Assembly: GCA_964512145.1 (NCBI GenBank)
Contig: CAZEIM010000004.1
Coordinates: forward strand, 21,872 to 85,871
Origin: CAYOHR01 sp964512145
GTDB taxonomy: Bacteria; Bacteroidota; Bacteroidia; Flavobacteriales_G; JALEGO01
DNA length: 64,000 bases
Direction of reading: 5' to 3'
The translations under genes and the position numbers were made by a program. The notes beneath the pieces were generated by a model that saw only the letters and a program-made list of their open reading frames with translations, was not told the DNA's origin and did not search any database. This document shows, piece after piece, positions 38,317 through 48,400 of this stretch (position 1 is the first letter of the stretch; each line of letters opens with the position of its first letter).

Positions 38317-38440
38317 AATGAACTTTATAAATATAATTAATTTGTAATATTTTTTGGTATGAATATTTAAAGCAAATTAAATTGCAATTTGTATTGATAT
38401 ACTAAAAAATTAACCAACTATATTTACTTTCAAAAATAAT

Positions 38441-39292
38441 TTAGTAAGGTTTTTGTGCGACTACTATACAACTTCCTCCCAAAGGGATTCTTTTATTGGC
38501 AGAAATCATTTTTAGCTCCCAATTTAAAAATTTTTGTAATATAGTATTTACCAACCCCTTTTTTTCTTTATGTTCGTTATTTTGTTTAGTTATGCTTTCC
38601 GGATTTGAGCCTAATCTAAGAATACTGGGAATAGTTCTAGAAATAAAAATTGGAAGTGGTAAAAATGAAAAAATATATCCAGAGTATAACACAGAATAAT
38701 TACAACGAGCAAGCATTTTATCTAGTTTAGAAGAAGTATATCTCTGGAAGTGTCCTGCATAATCATCGTCTTTTGACCATAAAAATCTATATGCAGGAAC
38801 GGTTATGAATAAATACCCGCCAGGTTTTAAATAATCAAAAAAGTTTTTTAAAAACAACTCATCGTCTTTTATGTGCTCTACTACATCAAATAGTCCTATA
38901 GCATCAATTTTATTTTTTGAAATAATTGCCTCTGATAGAGTAGCGCAAACGACATTTTTTAATCCTCTTTTTTGGGCATTTAAACACCCCTTTATACCGG
39001 GTTCAACTAAAACAACTTCTATCCCTGATTTTTCTAATCCCGAAGAAACATATCCATTACCCCCCCCTATATCAAAAAATGTATCATTAGCACAATATTT
39101 TTTTACTAATGAAATAATACATTGATTACGATGTTTGAACCAAAAACTATTTTCTTCTATTTGAAAACAATTTTCATTTCCTTCGGTAGGATATGATATT
39201 TCTTCTTGTTTTAGTGAATGCCAAACGCCATTTCTTAGTTCAAGATTTTGAAAATACGTTGGAATTATGGTTGTGTCTTTTAATTCATGCAT
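38441..39292 (-). CDS. Class I SAM-dependent methyltransferase
   Basis: About 283 aa from the ATG at 39292 (MHELKDTTIIPTYF), just 2 bp past the end of the glycosyltransferase gene; an upstream in-frame ATG at 39340 would overlap that gene. The Rossmann methyltransferase core has motif I FFDIGGGNGYVSSGL, then VVLVEPGIKG, AIGLFDVVEHIKDDE and YLKPGGYLFITVPAY. It resembles UbiG/class I family 11-type enzymes that act on polysaccharide or lipid-linked intermediates. Coupling to the glycosyltransferase suggests glycan or glycolipid modification, but the substrate is unknown. Confidence 0.85.
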   Translation of the reverse strand: MHELKDTTIIPTYFQNLELRNGVWHSLKQEEISYPTEGNENCFQIEENSFWFKHRNQCIISLVKKYCANDTFFDIGGGNGYVSSGLEKSGIEVVLVEPGIKGCLNAQKRGLKNVVCATLSEAIISKNKIDAIGLFDVVEHIKDDELFLKNFFDYLKPGGYLFITVPAYRFLWSKDDDYAGHFQRYTSSKLDKMLARCNYSVLYSGYIFSFLPLPIFISRTIPSILRLGSNPESITKQNNEHKEKKGLVNTILQKFLNWELKMISANKRIPLGGSCIVVAQKPY

Positions 39293-39294
39293 TT

Positions 39295-40374
39295 TTATAA
39301 AGAATATATGTTTATGAGTTTTTGCTCTTGTTTTTGCCAATTATAGTGTTCGCGCGCAACTAATGAGTTTTGATATAAAAGATTATACAATGTCGCATTT
39401 GAAAGAAGATTATTAATATTGCTAGCTATTGTATTGGCATCAAGACTTTCTATTAATAATGCTACTTCATGTTGCTTATTAAATGATTCGTATTCAGGAT
39501 ATTTCATAGCTAGTTGAGGCACACCGCAATGTATATAATCAAAAAATCGATTACATAAAGAATAATGATTACTTAAACCATGGTTGCTAAACAAGGTAAT
39601 ACCTACTAATGCATATTCAGTGTATACAATTAATTCTTCGGGGCGTAAATAACCTGTAAAAGTAATTTTAGAAGATAAGTTGTTATGTAAGGTTTTTTGT
39701 TTTAAATACTCTAGTGCATCTCCATTGCCACAAATTACTAAAGGCACTGAAATATAAAGCATGGCATCAATTAACTCCTCTAATCCTCTACCATAATTTA
39801 CCGCCCCTTGGTATAAAATATGTTTTCGTTTATCTGTTGCAATAATGGATCGGTCTTTAATAGTTGGAGTATTTAAGATTACTTGAAAAGGTCTTTTAAA
39901 TCGCTTTTCAAATAATGATGCATACCCTTGTGAAATCGTATATGCTTTATGAACTGAAGGTATGCAGATATCTTCCGTTTTTTTCCATGCCCATTTTGTA
40001 AAAGGGCGGTTAACAACTTCTTCCATTTCGGTAAAATACTCATGCGCATCAAAAAATAATGGTTTATTGAGTATTTTACATACAAGCCAGTTTGCCCATA
40101 AGGTGTCGGTGTCGTTAGCACAATACGCATCGGCTGATACTTTAAATAAACAAAAAAATAACCGCAAATTAAATTCAAGGTAAAATAGTTTTCCTTTCTT
40201 AAATATTGTTTGAAGACGTATTTGCTCGTATGGTTTTTCTGAAATTTGAAGGGAAGTGTTTCTGTTTTTTCCTACTAGTATAATACTATGTCCGGCATTA
40301 TGTAACGTAGTACAAATTTTTTGCATACGTTGATCGAATAACACATCGTTAGTAATGCTTAATACGATTTTCAT
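39295..40374 (-). CDS. GT4-like glycosyltransferase
   Basis: A 359-aa GT-B fold enzyme. The N-terminal half has IVLSITNDVLFDQRMQKICTTL and KPLFFDAHEYFTEMEEV. The C-terminal nucleotide-sugar domain has ILYQGAVNYGRGLEELIDAM, LVICGNGDALEYLKQ, KITFTGYLRPEEL and FFDYIHCGVPQLAMKYPEY. The Glu of the usual E-x7-E is not clear. It is cytosolic, likely membrane-peripheral, and probably builds a surface glycan. It is the first gene of a two-gene unit with the methyltransferase. Confidence 0.85.
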   Translation of the reverse strand: MKIVLSITNDVLFDQRMQKICTTLHNAGHSIILVGKNRNTSLQISEKPYEQIRLQTIFKKGKLFYLEFNLRLFFCLFKVSADAYCANDTDTLWANWLVCKILNKPLFFDAHEYFTEMEEVVNRPFTKWAWKKTEDICIPSVHKAYTISQGYASLFEKRFKRPFQVILNTPTIKDRSIIATDKRKHILYQGAVNYGRGLEELIDAMLYISVPLVICGNGDALEYLKQKTLHNNLSSKITFTGYLRPEELIVYTEYALVGITLFSNHGLSNHYSLCNRFFDYIHCGVPQLAMKYPEYESFNKQHEVALLIESLDANTIASNINNLLSNATLYNLLYQNSLVAREHYNWQKQEQKLINIYSL

Positions 40375-40381
40375 GAACGCG

Positions 40382-40389
40382 CAAAGGTA
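40382..40389 (-). promoter_or_regulatory. Putative -7 element of the glycosyltransferase promoter
   Basis: TACCTTTG (minus strand), an exact TAnnTTTG match followed by CGCG, 7 bp before the ATG at 40374. No -33 TTG lies at the right distance. If used, the mRNA would be nearly leaderless. Confidence 0.4.
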
Positions 40390-40639
40390 TATGTTTTTTT
40401 GAATTGAAATTTTTTACATAAATAATTTATATGAGATTACTATCCAATAAATTGAATATATTATGGTCAATTTGTGTCCACAGATTTATGCATACTCTTT
40501 ACAATATGTAGAATTCCTATTAAATATCTGACATTAAAAAAAGGCATAATAAAAACTTATTATTCAACATATTAGTGGTTATTCAATACATGGATAGGTT
40601 ATGTAAATAAAATAATTTAAACAAAACAAAACAAAACTA

Positions 40640-41473
40640 TTATTTACTTACTTGAGCTACAGGATGAGCTAACCCTTCAAAATTTATTAAATCCATTCGT
40701 ATGCTCCCCACTAAAACTTTTGCTTCTGCAAGTACCGGAATTTTATTTTTGTCGTTGGTAATATAGACCATCAAGTCTTCTTCTGCTTTAAAAATTCTAC
40801 CTTTTTGTACAACCGGAACAAATTTTAAACAACTAAACTTTCCCTTATCTACTTTTACTGTATCAGTACCCATGTATTTCATTTTTAAATACCAAAGTTC
40901 ATTGTCTACAAAGGTTGGGATGGTAAAAATATCTCCAATGTTGGCTTTTGAATAATCCATTGTTCTGGCATAATAAAAGGCCGATATCATGTCTTGTACT
41001 TGCTTTATAGGTAAGGAGTATCTTTTACCCGCTCCGTTATCAACTATCGATTTTTCTGTATAAAACGTGTAGTCCTGATTAATTTTATACCCTCCTTCAT
41101 CAACTCTTCGAACAAATTTTACTGCTCTAATACTGTCCTTATCTATATATGATTCATACCGGTCACGTACTTTATAAAAAAAATCAAAAAAACTGTTGCT
41201 TTTTCCTTCTCCAATGGCATGATATACGTTTTTCCCTTGAATTTTTTTTACTTCAGGGTCAATTTTTAGTGTAGCTGTACCGGCATTAATTAAACCGTAA
41301 TTGATTTTGTATTCCAGTTTTTCTCCTGGTTTAAATGGTAAACTGTGTTTTGCTTTATTTTCATTCCCTGTAAAGCTTGTATTTGCTATACATGAATAGC
41401 TATATAACATTAAAATGCTGTAACTAAAAACCTTTTGTATAACGACTTTTTTTTCTAATAAATACATATGCAT
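40640..41473 (-). CDS. DUF3108 domain-containing envelope protein
   Basis: I use the ATG at 41473 (a neighbour is at 41467), which gives a short basic start and a hydrophobic signal (VFSYSILMLYSYSCIA); a longer frame begins at 41551. The mature part is a DUF3108 domain: FKPGEKLEYKINYGLINAGTATL at the start, then DRYESYIDKDSIRAVKFVRRVDEGGY and VYITNDKNKIPVLAEAKVLVGSIRMDL. Such proteins are periplasmic or outer-membrane-associated, beta-rich and of unknown function. It is divergent from the HtrA-family protease across about 200 bp, hinting at shared envelope-stress context. That link is inference. Confidence 0.85.
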   Translation of the reverse strand: MHMYLLEKKVVIQKVFSYSILMLYSYSCIANTSFTGNENKAKHSLPFKPGEKLEYKINYGLINAGTATLKIDPEVKKIQGKNVYHAIGEGKSNSFFDFFYKVRDRYESYIDKDSIRAVKFVRRVDEGGYKINQDYTFYTEKSIVDNGAGKRYSLPIKQVQDMISAFYYARTMDYSKANIGDIFTIPTFVDNELWYLKMKYMGTDTVKVDKGKFSCLKFVPVVQKGRIFKAEEDLMVYITNDKNKIPVLAEAKVLVGSIRMDLINFEGLAHPVAQVSK

Positions 41474-41670
41474 AATTTTAAAATAATACGTATATTTTTT
41501 ATATAAGTTTTTCATACCCTTTATGTGTTTTTTAATCAAAGTATATGCCATACTTGTTTTTAAAATAACATGCGTTATTGCTAAATTTTTTTAAAGCACC
41601 TGTTAAAGAACGTTAAAGGCATTGATATATTTTTTAATTCAATACATTTTTGTAATAAATACATACACCT

Positions 41671-43170
41671 ATGAAAAAGTTTTTGCCTATATTACTTACT
41701 GCGTTTTTTACCAGTATCATCACTCTTTTAGCTTTTCATTATTTGGGATTTGGAAAACCAAACGTAAAAATGTTTTATAATTACGAAAGTGGTGCAAAAC
41801 AAGCCATGTACACCATGAATAAAGAAGGTGAAATTGTGCCTTTAGATTTCAGAGAAACATCTAAAAAAGTTATGGATGCTGTGGTTCATATAAAATCGAT
41901 GGGAAGACCACAAAAAATGAATGGATTTCATCACCAAAACATCCCTGATCCCTTTAGAGACTTTTTTGACCAGTTTTTTCAACAACCTTCTCAACCCGAT
42001 AACAGAGGGTATGAAGGTCCAATACCTATGGGAACAGGCTCAGGAGTAATTATTAATTCCGAAGGTTATATTGTTACGAATAACCATGTAATTGATAATG
42101 CGGAAGAAATTGAAGTGACTCTTCACGACAACAGAACATATAAAGCTCAAGTAATAGGAACCGATCCGTCTACCGATTTGGCTTTAATACAAATTAAAGA
42201 GAAAGAATTAGTGTATTTACCTTTTTCAAATTCAGATAATGTTGAAGTAGGTGAGTGGGTATTAGCGGTTGGAAATCCATTTAATTTAAATTCTACCGTT
42301 ACGGCTGGAATTGTAAGTGCTAAAGGAAGAAACATAAATATTTTAAGAGATAAATCAGCTATTGAATCATTTATACAAACGGATGCAGCTATAAATCCAG
42401 GGAACAGCGGAGGTGCTTTAGTAAATTTAAACGGAGAACTTATAGGTATTAATACGGCCATTGCAAGTCCAACCGGAGCTTACACAGGTTATGGTTTTGC
42501 AGTACCTTCTAATATTGTAAGTAAAATAATTGAAGATTTACTTAAATTTGGAATTGTTCAACGAGGATTTTTGGGGGTAATTATCAGAAGTGTAGATGCT
42601 AATTTAGCTAAAGAAGAAGAACTAAACGTAACCAATGGTGTATTTGTAGATAGTTTGGCCGATAATTCAGCTGCAAAAGCTGCAGGAATAAAAAAGGGGG
42701 ATGTAATTATTGAATTAAATGGAAACACCATTAAATCAGCTCCAGAATTACAAGAAATGGTTGGTAGACATAGACCGGGAGATCAGGTTAGTGTGAAAGT
42801 GAATCGAAAAGGGGAAATAAAAACTTTTAATGTTACTTTATTTAATAAGGATGGTAAAAAGGATATGTTAAGTAAAGAAAAATTTACCGTATTGACTTCA
42901 TTAGGAGCCGATTTTGAAGATTTAGATTCAAAAACGGCTAAAAAATTAGATATTATAGGCGGTGTTAAAGTAAAAAATATTAAAACTGGTAAACTTAGGA
43001 AATATACTGATATTCGAGATGGTTTTATTATTACAAAAGTAAATAATAAAGAAGTAAATAGCGTGGAAGAGATGGTAGAAGTACTAGAAAATTCTGATCA
43101 GGCTGTTTTATTAGAAGGAATATATGAAAATATACCGGGCAAACATTATTTTGGATTAGGTTTAGAGTAA
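41671..43170 (+). CDS. Do/HtrA (DegP-like) periplasmic serine protease-chaperone
   Basis: 499 aa. An N-terminal signal/anchor helix (FLPILLTAFFTSIITLLAF) precedes a trypsin-like domain with the triad His139 (TNNHVID), Asp169 (STDLALI) and Ser246 (NPGNSGGAL). Two PDZ domains follow: FGIVQRGFLGVIIRSVDANLAKEE ... IKKGDVIIELNGNTIKSAPELQ, and a second around 420-495 ending HYFGLGLE. It degrades or refolds misfolded envelope proteins. Monocistronic, ending at a bidirectional terminator. Confidence 0.95.
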   Translation: MKKFLPILLTAFFTSIITLLAFHYLGFGKPNVKMFYNYESGAKQAMYTMNKEGEIVPLDFRETSKKVMDAVVHIKSMGRPQKMNGFHHQNIPDPFRDFFDQFFQQPSQPDNRGYEGPIPMGTGSGVIINSEGYIVTNNHVIDNAEEIEVTLHDNRTYKAQVIGTDPSTDLALIQIKEKELVYLPFSNSDNVEVGEWVLAVGNPFNLNSTVTAGIVSAKGRNINILRDKSAIESFIQTDAAINPGNSGGALVNLNGELIGINTAIASPTGAYTGYGFAVPSNIVSKIIEDLLKFGIVQRGFLGVIIRSVDANLAKEEELNVTNGVFVDSLADNSAAKAAGIKKGDVIIELNGNTIKSAPELQEMVGRHRPGDQVSVKVNRKGEIKTFNVTLFNKDGKKDMLSKEKFTVLTSLGADFEDLDSKTAKKLDIIGGVKVKNIKTGKLRKYTDIRDGFIITKVNNKEVNSVEEMVEVLENSDQAVLLEGIYENIPGKHYFGLGLE

Positions 43171-43196
43171 TATACTTCACCACATCAACATAGATT

Positions 43197-43238
43197 ACCA
43201 AAGAATCCATCATTTTATGGACTCTTTGGTAATTTTAT
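43197..43238. terminator. Bidirectional terminator between protease and outer-membrane protein genes
   Basis: A 14-bp inverted repeat with one mismatch (ACCAAAGAATCCAT / ATGGACTCTTTGGT), a 6-base loop and AATTTTAT after it. It is placed between two convergent genes. Confidence 0.75.
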
Positions 43239-43250
43239 ATAGTTTTAAAG

Positions 43251-44191
43251 TTAAAATGAGTTTAATGTTAATCCTAACGTAAATGGGGTTTGCATTCCTG
43301 AGTTTTGCATAATGGAATTTAAGCCCACGCTTCCGTATAATCCTACTCCTTTATAATTAAACCGACCTGTTAAGGATAATGAGAAAGGTTCAATTTTAAT
43401 AATCTGGTTGTACTTTATATCAAACTCATTGCCGNNNNNNNNNNNNNNNNNNCATTGCCGTTTTGTATATAATTATTTCTAACAAATGAACTGTAATTAT
43501 AACCTCCCATTACACCAAATGCACACTGAAAATCTTTATTTTGACTCTGAATTTTAAACATCAAAGGAATTTGAACTGAATGAATGTTTAATCGGTAGTT
43601 AGCCTCAGGGAAAGGTTTTGCAATCATTATTATTATATCTTCATTCGTAATTATTTGAGGAGTTGAGTCGGTGCTAATATGTAATACATTCGAAAAAACA
43701 TATTTGTTAAAGTTATATCTGAGGCCCGTTACAATACCAAAATATTTTGAAATATCAATACCTACAAATCCGTTAATCGCAAAATTTCTAGATTTAGAAA
43801 TATCGCATTCTGGAATTCTTTTTCCCGTTAAGTTAAAATATTTCTGTGTATTTACATATCCGCTTAATCCAAAGTCTATTCCAGGCTGAAAGGTAATTTC
43901 TTTCTCTGAGGGGTTTTCTATGTTTAAGTCAATTGAAGTATTGGAAGGGGAGGCTGTTCTGCTTTTTCCTTCAATTTCTACATCCCCTATTACTATTTGA
44001 TCCCCCTGTTCATCGCTTTTTATTTCTAGGTTATTAATTTTAATTTCTTCTTTCCCATTTTCTTCGGTAACCTTAATTTTAATAGGGCCAATTTTTACAT
44101 TGGTTACTTTGCTTTCCGTTGAATCTGTTGATTGTCCTATTGCATATATGCTTGCAAGAGCTAACATAGTGTTTAATATGTGTTTTTTCAT
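43251..44191 (-). CDS. Outer-membrane beta-barrel protein (PorT-like), interrupted by N-gap
   Basis: The N-run 43435-43452 is flanked on both sides by CATTGCCG. Collapsing this 8-base overlap and removing the Ns gives ...VRNNYIQNGNEFDIKYNQ... and an intact frame to TAA at 43251, ending NSGMQTPFTLGLTLNSF, with a terminal Phe as expected of a barrel. I start at the ATG at 44191 (MKKHILNTMLALASIYAIGQ, a signal peptide); a longer frame to 44413 lacks a signal. After the signal comes a Lys/Glu-rich beta region (VTNVKIGPIKIKVTEENGKEEIKI) and then barrel strands from about residue 105 (PGIDFGLSGYVNTQKYFNL). This resembles PorT-family outer-membrane proteins. The role is unknown. Confidence 0.8.
43435..43452. 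other. Assembly gap (18 N), likely unmerged overlapping contig ends
   Basis: CATTGCCG occurs at 43427-43434 and again at 43453-43460. Merging them restores the reading frame of the surrounding gene. Confidence 0.93.
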
Positions 44192-44359
44192 AATAAGTAT
44201 TTTGCATAAGACGATGGTGTACTTAAAAAAGTTACAGAAAAAAAAAATACTTGTTACAATTTTTTCGAAAGTTGGGCTTTTTTTGTAAAATAATGGAGGG
44301 TAATATTTATAATGTAATATTATTCGATAATAGAGCGTTTTACCTATTAAAAGCATGAT

Positions 44360-45157
44360 ATGTTTAACTATGGTAGTTTTAAGCTGGTATTTATGATGTT
44401 GTTTATGGCACAACTAAATGCGCAACATCTGGAACCAATAAATTATAAAAAACCAATGGAATATTCTTATTTATCTGAAAACGATATACTTTGGTCAAAA
44501 CGTATATGGAGAATAATAGATTTATTTGAAATAAATAATCAAATTTTATTTTCGAACATTAAACCATACCAACAGGTAGATAGTTTAGAGCATTCATACA
44601 CTTCTTTATCAGATTTTATTGTATCCAAAGTATTTTCGGGTGTAATATCGGCCTATTCTGTTGGAGATATTGGTGATGATGACTCCTTTACTAATAAGTT
44701 AACACAAGATGAAATAATAGGTCTATTTTTCGATACTCATGTTGAGCCAAATTCTAAAAGAATATTAAATATAACTAGATATGAAATTAAAGAAGATTGG
44801 TATTTTGATAAAACACGTTCAGAAATGAACGTTAGAGTTATAGGTATTTGTCCAATAGCAGAGGTGTATGATGATTATGGAATAATAAAAGGATATAGAA
44901 GATTATTTTGGATACATTATCCACAAGTACGAGGTGTATTGGCTCAATATTATGCTGAAAATCTATCAAGTCAAACGATTGAACTAAGTATAGATGATAT
45001 TTTTGTCCAACGTTTATTTACTTCATATATTGTGAAAGAGTCTAATATGTATGATACCTATATATCAGAATACCTTAGCCAAGAAGAATTATTTTCAGAA
45101 AGTAAATGGATAGAACAAAAGATAAAACTATATGAAGAAAAATTTTGGGATTACTAA
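44360..45157 (+). CDS. gldN: Gliding motility / T9SS protein GldN (PorN)
   Basis: 265 aa with signal peptide (LVFMMLFMAQLNAQ). The family core is visible: ENDILWSKRIWRIIDLFEINNQ near the N-terminus, ARYEIKEDW-type (ITRYEIKEDWYFDKTRSEMNVRVIGICPIAEVYD), and RLFWIHYPQVRGVLAQYYAEN. GldN/PorN partners GldK/PorK to form the periplasmic ring of the type IX secretion system. It is usually the last gene of gldKLMN, but here it stands alone with no gldK, gldL or gldM next to it. It may be a second, orphan copy. It is divergent from the barrel gene. Confidence 0.9.
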   Translation: MFNYGSFKLVFMMLFMAQLNAQHLEPINYKKPMEYSYLSENDILWSKRIWRIIDLFEINNQILFSNIKPYQQVDSLEHSYTSLSDFIVSKVFSGVISAYSVGDIGDDDSFTNKLTQDEIIGLFFDTHVEPNSKRILNITRYEIKEDWYFDKTRSEMNVRVIGICPIAEVYDDYGIIKGYRRLFWIHYPQVRGVLAQYYAENLSSQTIELSIDDIFVQRLFTSYIVKESNMYDTYISEYLSQEELFSESKWIEQKIKLYEEKFWDY

Positions 45158-45425
45158 TGAATAAAGATTAATATTATAGGAAAATTTAAAAACACTCGAA
45201 AGTCAGGAAAAAGCATTAGAACCAATTAAAGAAATTCGACAACTTAGATAAGAACTACCCAAATATAGAATTATCAAAACAAAAATCTAAAAGCCAAATG
45301 TGCACCAAAATTTCTGCTAGATATCAAAATTTAAAGTGAATCAGATTTTTACAAAACAGGAAGATATATTTTTGTTATAAGTTTAGTTAGTGTAATTACT
45401 TCACTTACATTAATTAAATAACTTT
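45158..45425 (+). pseudogene. Intergenic stretch with possible decayed coding remnant
   Basis: Translation shows broken, protein-like segments: ENLKTLESQEKALEPIKEIRQLR in one frame and, near 45340-45420, SESDFYKTGRYIFVISLVSV...LTLIK ending in TAA, with a hydrophobic segment. Stops interrupt both. It could be a decayed small membrane protein gene. I cannot identify a parent, and chance is not excluded. Confidence 0.25.
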
Positions 45426-48400
45426 TTATTTAAGAGGGTCTAATAGAATAACCTTGCCAAATTTAACTACTTCATCGGAATCTATAGCTTTTTTGTATGA
45501 ATACGTTAATTTCCAGGAATAAACTCCCTGCGCACACGATTTGTTCTTAAAAGTACCATCCCAGGGATTATCTGGTTTATCTGTGCTAAATAACTCATCA
45601 CCCCAACGGTTAAATACCTGAAACTTAAAAGTTTCAAAAAAACATACCGAAACAACCCCAAAAACATCATTTATTCCATCGGAGTTTGCTGTAAAACTAT
45701 TTGGTATATACACATCACATAAACAATTTTTAAAATCAACCAACAAGCTATCGTAATAATTACCACAATCGGTAGTATAGTTTAACCAATAAACTCCAGG
45801 CTGATTTATAGTATAAGTATTATTTGCACTCCCGTCTTGCCAGTAATACTGAGTTAAACTTAAATTTGATATATCTAGGGTAAGTTTTTCATCGCCACAC
45901 AAACTAGTATCTTTAAATAGTTTACCTACCGAAAAGTCATTTTTAACAAAGAAAGAATCTCTCGAATAACATCCCAAGATTAAATTATCTACCCAATAAA
46001 TACCCGCAGAATTAACTTGAATATTAGATGAGGATGAATTATCATTCCACACATGAAAGGCATTTGGGTTAGTAGCATTAAGTTGTAAAGTAGTGAAAGG
46101 GCAAATAGTCGTATCAATACGCTGATGTACAGTATTTTGTTTACTAACTAAAAATGAATCGCGTACACTACAATTATTTAAAGTAATATCTACCCAATAA
46201 ATACCCTCAGTACTCACCTGTATGCTGCTAGCTGTACTGCCGTTACTCCAAAGATATTGGGCGTCCGTATAATTTTCGGTTAAAATAGTTGTGTTTTCAC
46301 CACATATAATCCTATTATAAATATTAGGTTTAAGGATATAATCAACCAAAAAAGAATCGGTAATGACACAACCCGCTAATACATAGCTCACAATATAGGT
46401 TCCCGAATCATATACCGTAATGCTTGCGTTATTTTGTCCCGTACTCCAGTTATAAACAGGAGCTGTTTGATCCGAAGCATAAAGTATTATATTGGATCCT
46501 AAACACAAAACAGTATCCACTAAAATACCTGGAGGAACAGGTTTATGACTTACCAAAAAGGTATCTCTTTTAACGCATCCATTAATGGTAACATCCACCC
46601 AATAAATACCATCTAAATCAACCGTAAAGTATTGTTGGGTTGATCCGTCCTGCCATATATAAGTGGCTGGGGGAGGGGGAGTTGCATACAAAAGCAATAG
46701 CTGGTCTGGACATAACTCGGCACTAACGACAACCCCATCTGGTATAACATATTCTGTTAACTCAAAAGAATCTCTTACAACACAACCATTTATCGAAATA
46801 TCGCACCAGTATTGACCAGGGTTTAGAGCATTTATACCACTAGTTATAAATCCATTATTCCAGAAATAACTCAATGCCCCAGACTTACTTGCATCTAAAA
46901 AAACTGCACTCCCTGGGCAAACAACGGTATCAACTTTTTGAGCCTCAGGTAAAATATAGTTAGCGACATGAAAAGTATCGGTTTTCTGGCAAGATAAAAA
47001 ACTCACAGTAACAGTATAAACTCCAATGGAATCAACAGTTATTTCTGAAGTAGTTTGGCCCGTATTCCATAAATAAGTAGAATTAGGCAAAGTGGCATCT
47101 AATACGATTGAAGAACCGGGACAAATACTATCAAAAAAAGTAATATTTTGAATGGCAGAATCTAAAAAAACAATGGTTATCTTTTTATATTCACTTGTAT
47201 CACAAGGTCCCTCAATGCGAACATAAAAATGGGTAGTGGTATCTATAAATGGTTGTATGGTATCTCCATAAGCGTATACAGAATTAAAACAGCAGGTATC
47301 TTTATACCAAACCACCTGGCTACCGCCTAAAACATAAGCACTATCTACCCAAATTTTTACTATTTGTGGAGTGCAAATGGTATCTGGATCAGCTAAAACT
47401 GTATCTATATATGAATTTAGGTTAAGTTTGGCAATAACCATATCTCGTCTTACACCAATAGTATTATATACATTTTGTCCAAAAAATATTTTTGAAAGGA
47501 CAGAGCTACCAATTGAACTACTTACAGAACCAGCAAATACGACTTTATTACTAGCATCTACGTAAAAGCTTCCTGAAGAATAACTTCCAACAAGGGAGTC
47601 CTGCTTTACAACCCATTGGCTATTCAAATCGGGGTCATATTTAGCTACATAATAAAATGAGCCAAATGTTCCACTCGTAGAAGGTGTGATAATGCTATCA
47701 GTATCAAAATAAATTACCGTACCAGTATTGGTTCCTCCATGCCCGAATAAATAGAGGTTTTCACCACAATCATCAAAGTCTAAATAAGCTCTAAAAACCC
47801 CAACAGATGGCGTGTTACTACCAAATGAGTGCGCTTTTATATAGTTCCCATTTGCATCTAATTTTAATATATAGGGTCTATTACCTCCGGTGTATATTGG
47901 TAGAGGAGAACTTCCGTTACTAAAAATGGGGGATTGAGTTTGCAGATATGAAGTAGAAATAAAAACATCTCCTAAAGAGTTTACTTTTAAATCTCGAACC
48001 TCATTTCCTATGGTATTTCCTGAACTTGTTTTGTTTACCCAAATAACGTTTCCATTATTATCGAATTTTATGGCTAACATCATATTATATGGAGTAGCTG
48101 ATGTATAAATAGTGCCAAATATATCTACAGTATTCCCAAAAAAAGCTCCTGCAAAATAAACATTTCCATTTATATCTATATCTATAGCTCCATCTGCATC
48201 ATGATTGGGGGTTCCCATAGTTTTAAGCCATTGCAAAACACCCATATTATTCACTTTAAAAATAAAATAGTCGGTCCAGCCGTTATTGCTTGGAGTTAAA
48301 CCTTCAATATTTGTATTTTGTTGAAAGCCTCCCATTACAATTAAATTTTCATTATCGTCAATTTCAATATCATAAACACTATTAAAACTAGAAGATGTAG

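Noticed and set aside
38192..38440. Small RNA or gene in the etfB-methyltransferase intergenic region
   Set aside because: AT-rich, broken by an N-gap and adapter-like bases; no hairpin with a T-run or credible frame is visible.
40390..40639. Regulatory RNA upstream of the glycosyltransferase
   Set aside because: No conserved riboswitch core or stable stem was seen; only the -7-like element near 40382 stands out.
44192..44413. 74-residue upstream extension of the barrel protein
   Set aside because: It lacks a signal peptide and overlaps the start of divergent gldN; the ATG at 44191 begins a proper signal peptide.
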